5,647 bases of DNA from assembly GCA_021808035.1 (NCBI GenBank), contig JAKBCG010000176.1, forward strand, positions 1 to 5,647, given 5' to 3'. Shown piece by piece: positions 1-4,652 of this stretch (within the stretch, counting starts at the first letter, position 1; every line of letters starts with the position of its first letter). The translations under genes and the position numbers were made by a program. The DNA is from Pseudomonadota bacterium. GTDB taxonomy: Bacteria; Pseudomonadota; Gammaproteobacteria; Steroidobacterales; Steroidobacteraceae. Below the pieces are notes generated by a model that was not told where the DNA came from, searched no databases, and was given only the letters and a program-made list of their open reading frames with translations.

Positions 1-1
1 A

Positions 2-991
2 GGCCGGATCTTGCGCGACAACGTCTACGGGACGATCGAGGAGGACGTCTGGCGGCGCGATTTCACCGCGAACGCGCTCTACTACAACATCGAGGACTTC
101 TCGGTCTGGGACTTCGTCGGCGGCGTCGCGGACGTCGCGGCGCGCCGCCTGCGACTGATCGGCGATCCGGATGCGCGCTATCGCGAGGATCCGGTACGGA
201 TGCTGCGGGCGGTGCGGTTCGCGGCGAAGCTCGACTTCACGTTCGATCCGGCCACCGAGGCGCCGGTCACCCGGCTCGCGTCGCAGCTCGACGGCGTGCC
301 GCCGGCGCGGCTCTTCGACGAGACCTTGAAGCTCTTCTTGTCGGGTTACGGCGCGCGATCGTATGAGCTGCTGCGCCGCTACGGCTTGTTCGAGCATCTG
401 TTTCCCCTCGCGGCGGCGGCGTTCGCGCGTCCGCCGTACGCTTATGCGGAACAGATGCTCGAGCTCGGCTTGCGCAACACCGACGAACGGATCGGCGCGG
501 ACAAGGCGGTCACGCCGACCTTCCTGTTCGCGCTGCTGCTCTGGGGCGCGGTGCTGCGGGAGATGAACGAACGCAACGCCGGGCCCGCCCCGGACGTCGC
601 CCAGTTGCTTCAGGCCTGCGACGTGGTGCTCCGGGCGCAGCAGTCCCGGGTCGCGATTCCTCGGCGTTTCTCGGTGCCGATGCGCGAGTTGCTGATGCTG
701 CAGCCCCGCTTCAACCGGCGCAGCGGCGTGAAGAGCCTCGGGTTGCTGCACCATCCGCGCTTTCGCGCGGCCTACGATTTCCTGATGCTGCGGGTGCAGG
801 CCGGCGCGGCCGACCCCGAAATCGCGTCCTGGTGGACCGAGATCCAGACGCTCCCCCAGGAGGAGCGGCTGCAGCGCGTGCAGGCGCGCCCCGGGCAGAC
901 GCCGGCCGCGGAGGGCGGCGCGCCCACGTCGTCGCGCCGGCGCCGGCGACGCCGGGGACCGCGGACCGGACCGCCGCCGGCGGCTCCTTGA
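2..991 (+). CDS. pcnB: Poly(A) polymerase I, 3' part (5' end outside window)
   Basis: PcnB adds poly(A) tails to RNA 3' ends and so promotes RNA decay in the cytoplasm. The frame is open from base 2, upstream of the first possible start codon at 11, and reads GRILRDNVYGTIEEDVWRRD, which closely matches the interior of E. coli PcnB; the gene is therefore cut by the window edge rather than starting here. Visible family landmarks are the RRDFTANALYYN segment, the YREDPVRMLRAVRFAAKL segment that typifies class II poly(A) polymerases and CCA-adding enzymes, the PPARLFDETLKL motif, and a C-terminal FRAAYDFLMLR followed by a tail with a run of arginines ending in PPPAAP. E. coli PcnB also ends in a basic, Arg-rich tail. 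The catalytic nucleotidyltransferase carboxylates lie in the missing N-terminal part. The match to the PcnB-specific C-terminal half argues against a tRNA CCA-transferase. The stop overlaps the likely folK start. Confidence 0.96.
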   Translation, partial: GRILRDNVYGTIEEDVWRRDFTANALYYNIEDFSVWDFVGGVADVAARRLRLIGDPDARYREDPVRMLRAVRFAAKLDFTFDPATEAPVTRLASQLDGVPPARLFDETLKLFLSGYGARSYELLRRYGLFEHLFPLAAAAFARPPYAYAEQMLELGLRNTDERIGADKAVTPTFLFALLLWGAVLREMNERNAGPAPDVAQLLQACDVVLRAQQSRVAIPRRFSVPMRELLMLQPRFNRRSGVKSLGLLHHPRFRAAYDFLMLRVQAGAADPEIASWWTEIQTLPQEERLQRVQARPGQTPAAEGGAPTSSRRRRRRRGPRTGPPPAAP

Positions 992-1518
992 GCGATCGTG
1001 TCGGCGCGGGGACCGACGCGCTCTGGCGGCCGGCGTACGTGGCGCTCGGCAGCAACCTCGACGATCCTCGCGCGCGAATCGCCGACGCGTTCGAGCGGCT
1101 CGCGACCCTCGATCGGTCGCGGCTCGTCGCGCGGTCGCGGATCTACCGCTCGCGACCGATGGGTCCGCAGGACCAGCCGGAGTTCCTGAACGCCGCCGCG
1201 GGCCTGTTGACGACCCGCAGCGCGCGGGAACTCCTCGAGGATCTGCTCGCGATCGAACGGGCGATGGGCCGGCGCCGGACCGAACGTTGGGGTCCGCGGG
1301 TGATCGACCTCGACCTGATCTGGATCGTGGGTTCGCCGATCGCCGAACCGGGTCTTGCGGTCCCGCATCCCGGCGTTCGCGAGCGCAATTTCGTGTTGTA
1401 TCCTCTCGCCGATATCGCGCCGACGCTCGTGATCCCGGGATGCGGCCGCGTCGGCGATCTGATGGAAAGGGTCGGGGCAGAGGGGATCGGCGTCCTGGAT
1501 GACGAAGCGAGTGGCTGA
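988..1518 (+). CDS. folK: 2-amino-4-hydroxy-6-hydroxymethyldihydropteridine pyrophosphokinase (HPPK)
   Basis: HPPK transfers pyrophosphate from ATP to 6-hydroxymethyl-7,8-dihydropterin, the step before dihydropteroate synthase in folate synthesis. The protein shows the N-terminal YVALGSNL strand (residues 17-24), the RPMGPQDQPEFLNA substrate loop (56-69) and the HPPK signature RWGPRVIDLDLI (100-111) with the metal-binding Asp pair D107/D109. The end reads HPGVRERNFVLYPLADIAP, also typical. The frame stays open far upstream inside pcnB, so the start must be inferred. I chose TTG at 988, which overlaps the pcnB stop (TTGA) and leaves a 16-residue leader before YVALGSNL, giving 176 residues against 159 in E. 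coli. GTG at 1039 would begin inside the first strand and is less likely. No strong Shine-Dalgarno sequence is visible, so translation is probably coupled to pcnB. The pcnB-folK pair is a common gammaproteobacterial arrangement. Confidence 0.94.
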   Translation: MSDRVGAGTDALWRPAYVALGSNLDDPRARIADAFERLATLDRSRLVARSRIYRSRPMGPQDQPEFLNAAAGLLTTRSARELLEDLLAIERAMGRRRTERWGPRVIDLDLIWIVGSPIAEPGLAVPHPGVRERNFVLYPLADIAPTLVIPGCGRVGDLMERVGAEGIGVLDDEASG

Positions 1519-2182
1519 GTTGAGCGCGAACCCGCACCGGTTGATCGCGATCGAGGGTCCGATCGGCGTCGGCAAGACGAGCCTCGCACGCCGGCTGGCG
1601 CAGTCGATGAACGGCAAGCTGATCCTCGAGCAGGCCGACCAGAACCCGTTCCTCGAGCGCTTCTACCGCAACCCGCGGGCCGCGGCGTTCCAGGCGCAGC
1701 TCTCGTTCCTGTTCCAACGCGCGCGGCAAATCGAGGAACTGCGGCAAGCGGACCTGTTCGACGCGGTGCGGATCGCCGACTACCTGCTCGAGAAGGACCG
1801 GTTGTTCGCACGCGTGACCTTGGACGACGCCGAATACTCGCTCTACGAACAGGTCTACTCGCGTGTGGTCGTCGATGCGCCGAAGCCCGACCTGGTCGTG
1901 TACCTGCAGGCGCCGGTCGACGTGCTGTTCGACCGGATCGCGAAGCGCGGGATCCGCCACGAGCAGTTCATCGAGCGCGGGTACCTCGAGCGGCTGTCCG
2001 AGGCGTACGCGCGATTCTTCCACGACTACGACGCCGCGCCGCTGCTGATCGTGAACGTGGCGTCCATCGACCCGGTCGGCAGCGACGCCGACTATCGGCA
2101 GCTGTTCGCGCACCTGGCGAAGATCCGCCGCGGCCGGCATTTCTTCAACCCTGCCGGAGGCGGGCTGCTGCCCGGCGTCTGA
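1499..2182 (+). CDS. Deoxynucleoside kinase (dNK family)
   Basis: This is a P-loop kinase of the deoxynucleoside kinase family, which phosphorylates deoxynucleosides to 5'-monophosphates for salvage. It has a Walker A motif GPIGVGKTS (residues 20-28) directly after the LIAIE strand, an E44 in LILEQ at the usual position of the catalytic glutamate, the ADYLLEKDRLFAR segment (93-105) with the D100-R101 pair equivalent to the [DE]RS motif, a strand PDLVVYLQAPVDVLFDRI (130-147), and an Arg-rich LID around RIAKRGIRHEQ (146-156). The length of 227 residues is normal. Substrate preference cannot be read from the sequence. The ATG at 1499 overlaps the folK end by 20 bases and has a GAGGGG about 13 bases upstream; GTG 1511 and TTG 1520 are in-frame alternatives that would still keep the P-loop. 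Kinases of this type are found in other gammaproteobacteria beside folK and pan genes. Confidence 0.9.
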   Translation: MTKRVAELSANPHRLIAIEGPIGVGKTSLARRLAQSMNGKLILEQADQNPFLERFYRNPRAAAFQAQLSFLFQRARQIEELRQADLFDAVRIADYLLEKDRLFARVTLDDAEYSLYEQVYSRVVVDAPKPDLVVYLQAPVDVLFDRIAKRGIRHEQFIERGYLERLSEAYARFFHDYDAAPLLIVNVASIDPVGSDADYRQLFAHLAKIRRGRHFFNPAGGGLLPGV

Positions 2183-2193
2183 CGAACCGCACG

Positions 2194-3033
2194 ATGGAAA
2201 TGCTCACGCGCAGTGCCTCGGTCCGCGACCGGGTCCGGCATTGGCGCCACCTCGGCCAGAAGATCGCACTGATCCCGACGGCGGGCACCCTGCACAAGGG
2301 CCACGAACGGCTGATCGCCGCTGCGCGCGCGCACGCGTCTGTGCGGGTGATCGTGAGCACGTTCGCGCACGCGGCGGGTCGGGAGAGCCTCACGCAGGCC
2401 GCGGACCGGGACCTGCTGCAGCAGGCCGGCGCGGACATGATGTTCGTGCCGCCGATCCACGAGCTGTTCCCGTACGGCCTCGAGAACGGGCCGGTCGTCG
2501 AGGTGCCGCACCTCGCCAACGTGCTGGAGGGAGCGAATCGCCCCGGGCACTTCGTCGGCCTGACCACGGTGTTCGCGAAGCTCTCGAACATCGTCAAGCC
2601 CGACCTCGTCGTGATCGGGGAGCGGGACTTTCAGTGGTTGGTGATGGTGCGGCAGTTGATCGACGACCTGTTCCTGCCGTTGCAACTGCTCACCTGTCCG
2701 GTCGCCCGCGATTACGACGGCTTGGTGTTCGCGTCGGTGAACCGGCAGCTGACGCTCGGGCAGCGTACGACGGCGCTGCGCCTGTACGCGACGCTGCGCA
2801 GCGTCGCGAAGCGCATGGACGCCGGTGAACGGGATTACCACGCGCTCGGACAACAGGGCTTCGAGTCGCTCGCTGCGGCCGGCCTGCAGCCGGAGTACTT
2901 CGGCATCCGGCAGGCGAACGACCTCGCGCCGGCACGCGCCGACAGCCGCGAGTTGATCGTGCTCGCCGCGGCGACGATCGGCGGCTGCCGGCTGGTCGAC
3001 AACCTACGGGTCCGGTTGAGCGAGCGGTCGTGA
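2194..3033 (+). CDS. PanC-family (pantothenate synthetase-like) protein with altered active site
   Basis: Fold and length (279 residues; E. coli PanC 283) clearly place this in the pantoate-beta-alanine ligase family. Matching landmarks are IALIPTAGTLHKGHERL (24-40) with the HxGH histidines H34 and H37, LEGANRPGHFVGLTTVFAKL (111-130), KPDLVVIGERDFQ (135-147), LT at 186-187 and the C-terminal RLVDNLRV. True PanC condenses pantoate with beta-alanine through pantoyl-adenylate. Several residues needed for this differ here: PTMG is PTAG (A30); the VNPxQF pantoate-binding motif is replaced by AHAAGR (58-63); the next loop is about eight residues shorter and lacks YPRT; the lysine of GEKD is R144; the second Gln after it is W148; and the SSR of the KMSKS-like motif is A180-S181-V182. 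I infer a paralogue with changed or lost activity. ATG 2200 is an alternative start. It lies 11 bases after the kinase gene, and its end overlaps convergent queG. No panB or panD lies beside it. Confidence 0.85.
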   Translation: MEMLTRSASVRDRVRHWRHLGQKIALIPTAGTLHKGHERLIAAARAHASVRVIVSTFAHAAGRESLTQAADRDLLQQAGADMMFVPPIHELFPYGLENGPVVEVPHLANVLEGANRPGHFVGLTTVFAKLSNIVKPDLVVIGERDFQWLVMVRQLIDDLFLPLQLLTCPVARDYDGLVFASVNRQLTLGQRTTALRLYATLRSVAKRMDAGERDYHALGQQGFESLAAAGLQPEYFGIRQANDLAPARADSRELIVLAAATIGGCRLVDNLRVRLSERS

Positions 3034-4107
3034 TGCTTGTTCGCCGAGCGCCCAGCGCACGTGCTCGCGCACGAGCGCCGGGGGATGGTCGCTGCGCGCG
3101 GCGAGCGCGCGCTCGACGGCCGCGGTGCGCGGGGCATTGCCGAGCGCGACCGCGACGTTGCGCAGCCAGCGCTCGTGGCCGAGGCGGCGGATCGGGCTGC
3201 CCGCGGTCTTCGCGCGGAATTCGGGCTCGCTCCACCCGAGGAGCGCGACCAGATCCGGTCGATCGAGCCCCTCGCGCGGGGTGAAATCCGCTTCGCGGGT
3301 CGGCCGCGCGAACTTGTTCCACGGACAGACGAGCTGGCAGTCGTCGCAACCGTAGATGCGGTTGCCAATCGCGCGGCGCAATTCGACCGGGATCGCCCCG
3401 TGCAGCTCGATCGTGAGGTACGAGATGCAGCGGCGCGCATCCAGCCGGTAGGGTGCGACGATCGCGCCGGTCGGGCAGGCGGGCCGGCATGCTTCGCAGG
3501 AACCGCAGTGCGCGCTCGCGGGGGTGTCCGCCGGCAGATCGAGATCGCAGTAGATCTCGCCGAGGAAGAAATACGAGCCGGCGTCGCGATTGATCAGGTT
3601 CGTGTGCTTGCCGATCCAGCCGAGTCCGGCGTTGCGGGCGAGCGCCTTCTCGAGCACCGGGGCGCTGTCGGCGAACGCGCGATACCCGAATGGACCGATC
3701 GTCGCGGCGATCCGGTCGCAGAGCCGTTGCAGGCGTCGACGCACCGTCTTGTGGTAGTCGCGGCCGAGCGCGTAGCGCGAGACGTAACCGCGATCCGGCT
3801 CGGCGAGCACCGCGGTGGCGTCGGCGGCGCGCGGCCAGTATTCGATGCGGGCGCTGATGCAGCTCACGGTCCCCGGGACGAGCTCCGCCGGTCGGGTCCG
3901 CTTCGTTCCGTGGCGGGCGAGGTACCGCATCTCGCCGGCGAAGCCCGCCGCGAGCCAATCGCGGAATCGGGATTCGTCGGCGCCGAGATCGATCGCGGCG
4001 ATCCCGGTCGCGGCGAAGCCGAGTTCGGCGCTCCAGCGCTTGATCGCGGTGACGAGTTCGGTGCGGTCGGCGGCGGTCGGCGATTCCACGTTCGTATAAT
4101 GCCGCAC
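3004..4107 (-). CDS. queG: Epoxyqueuosine reductase
   Basis: QueG performs the last step of queuosine synthesis, reducing epoxyqueuosine at position 34 of GUN-anticodon tRNAs with cobalamin and two [4Fe-4S] clusters. The protein tracks E. coli QueG almost end to end: GEMRYLARHG (58-67), RPAELVPGT (72-80), YVSRYALGRDYHK (108-120), FADSAPVLEKALARNAGLGWIGKH (around 145-168), CGSCEACRPACPTGAI (C201, C204, C207, C211), RRCISYLTIE (C227) and CDDCQLVCPWN (C254, C257, C261). All eight cluster cysteines are present. The C-terminal IRRLGHERWLRNVAVALGNA segment matches the HEAT-like region. Length is 367 residues against 379 in E. coli. The GTG at 4107 gives the longest form and lies one base from the divergent tsaE ATG. 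GTG at 4089 (residue 7) fits the family N-terminus equally well. No clear Shine-Dalgarno sequence precedes either. The stop (TAG) lies 30 bases inside the PanC-like gene. Confidence 0.97.
   Translation of the reverse strand: MRHYTNVESPTAADRTELVTAIKRWSAELGFAATGIAAIDLGADESRFRDWLAAGFAGEMRYLARHGTKRTRPAELVPGTVSCISARIEYWPRAADATAVLAEPDRGYVSRYALGRDYHKTVRRRLQRLCDRIAATIGPFGYRAFADSAPVLEKALARNAGLGWIGKHTNLINRDAGSYFFLGEIYCDLDLPADTPASAHCGSCEACRPACPTGAIVAPYRLDARRCISYLTIELHGAIPVELRRAIGNRIYGCDDCQLVCPWNKFARPTREADFTPREGLDRPDLVALLGWSEPEFRAKTAGSPIRRLGHERWLRNVAVALGNAPRTAAVERALAARSDHPPALVREHVRWALGEQASRPLAQPDP
4095..4100 (+). promoter_or_regulatory. Putative -10 box upstream of tsaE (possibly shared with queG)
   Basis: A perfect TATAAT lies eight bases before the tsaE ATG, unusual in such GC-rich DNA. 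A start of transcription about seven bases downstream would fall at 4107, giving a message with almost no leader; this agrees with the absence of a Shine-Dalgarno sequence before tsaE. I find no recognisable -35 hexamer at 15-19 base spacing. On the opposite strand the same bases read CATTAT (4101 to 4096, 4 of 6 to consensus), which would place a start near the alternative queG GTG at 4089. Promoter activity in either direction is inferred. Confidence 0.4.
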
Positions 4108-4108
4108 G

Positions 4109-4618
4109 ATGACCCGTTTGACCTTCGATCTGCCGGATGCCGCGTCGACCGACGAACTCGGTGGCGCCCTTGCGCGCGGTTTCCCCGGCGCGGGTGATTC
4201 GGCGCGGGTCGTCTACCTGCAGGGCGAGATCGGCGCGGGCAAGTCCTCGCTGGCGCGCGCGTTCCTGCGCGCCCACGGCGTGCGCGGCGCGGTCCGCAGT
4301 CCGACCTACACACTCGTGGAAACCCATCGGGCGGGCGGCATCCGCTTCGCGCACGTCGATTTGTATCGCTTGCGCGAAGGCGCCGAGATCGCCGAACTGG
4401 GTCTGCGCGAGTCCCTCGGCGCCGGACAGGTGCTGTTGATCGAGTGGCCCGAGCGCGCTGCCGGTGCGCTGCCGGCACCGGATCTTTGGATTGGGCTCGT
4501 CGATCGCGGCGAGGGTCGGCGGGCCTCGCTCGAGAGCGGTACGGATGCGGGTACCCGATGGCTCTTACATTTAGCGTCGGATGAGAGAATATCTTCCTAT
4601 CTTTATAATTTAACTTGA
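4109..4618 (+). CDS. tsaE: tRNA t6A biosynthesis ATPase TsaE
   Basis: TsaE is the small P-loop ATPase that works with TsaB and TsaD to transfer threonylcarbamoyl to A37 of ANN-decoding tRNAs. Visible motifs are Walker A GEIGAGKSS (39-47), the switch-like VRSPTYTLVE (62-71), HVDLYRL (82-88) and the Walker B-like LLIEWPER (109-116), all in the order seen in E. coli YjeE/TsaE. The ATG start gives MTRLTFDLPDAAST, which lines up with the family N-terminus. The protein is 169 residues against 153 in E. coli. The excess is partly a 12-residue tail after WLLHLAS (residues 158-169), encoded by AT-rich codons unlike the rest of the gene (AGA, ATA, TCT, CTT, TTA, ACT) and overlapping a likely amidase promoter. 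nnrD, often fused or adjacent upstream in relatives, is absent; queG is divergent instead. The amidase gene follows after 34 bases, a conserved tsaE-amidase order. Confidence 0.96.
   Translation: MTRLTFDLPDAASTDELGGALARGFPGAGDSARVVYLQGEIGAGKSSLARAFLRAHGVRGAVRSPTYTLVETHRAGGIRFAHVDLYRLREGAEIAELGLRESLGAGQVLLIEWPERAAGALPAPDLWIGLVDRGEGRRASLESGTDAGTRWLLHLASDERISSYLYNLT
4581..4609 (+). promoter_or_regulatory. Putative sigma-70-type promoter for the amidase gene
   Basis: ATGAGA at 4581-4586 (4 of 6 to the -35 consensus) is followed after exactly 17 bases by a perfect TATAAT at 4604-4609. Transcription would begin near 4616, leaving a leader of roughly 37 bases before the amidase ATG at 4653. The hexamers sit in the last codons of tsaE, in an AT-rich island (about 4587-4625, roughly 20% GC by count) that contrasts strongly with the surrounding DNA. 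Activity is inferred from sequence only; the amidase may also be read through from tsaE. Confidence 0.55.
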
Positions 4619-4652
4619 AAAATGATCTCCACCGGCGTTAACGTAATGTCTC

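Noticed and set aside
772..1617. A 281-codon minus-strand open frame over pcnB, folK and the kinase start
   Set aside because: It covers conserved genes on the other strand and shows only low-complexity Arg-rich sequence.
2194..3033. Frameshift or sequencing error as the cause of the missing PanC residues
   Set aside because: The altered residues are scattered across one continuous frame, with intact family motifs before, between and after them.
3061..3078. Stem-loop GCTCG-CGCA-CGAGC shortly after the PanC-like stop, as a terminator
   Set aside because: The stem is short, lies in queG coding sequence and has no T-tract; such stems are common at this GC content.
3037..4197. A 386-codon plus-strand open frame antisense to queG
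   Set aside because: Composition is Ala/Arg/Val-rich with no family motif, and the opposite strand carries a full QueG with all eight cluster cysteines.
2690..4354. A very long open frame on the minus strand (554 codons) spanning the PanC-like gene end, queG and tsaE start
   Set aside because: It is Arg/Pro-rich, has no recognisable motif, and lies in another frame over three well-supported genes; such shadows are expected in high-GC DNA.
4459..4481. Inverted repeat around CCGGTGC/GCACCGG inside tsaE
   Set aside because: It encodes conserved-position TsaE residues, has no T-tract, and is plausibly chance in GC-rich coding DNA.
4615..4643. TTGAAA at 4615-4620 as a -35 box for the amidase
   Set aside because: At 17-base spacing the partner hexamer is TTAACG, only 2 of 6 to consensus; the upstream ATGAGA-17-TATAAT is much better.
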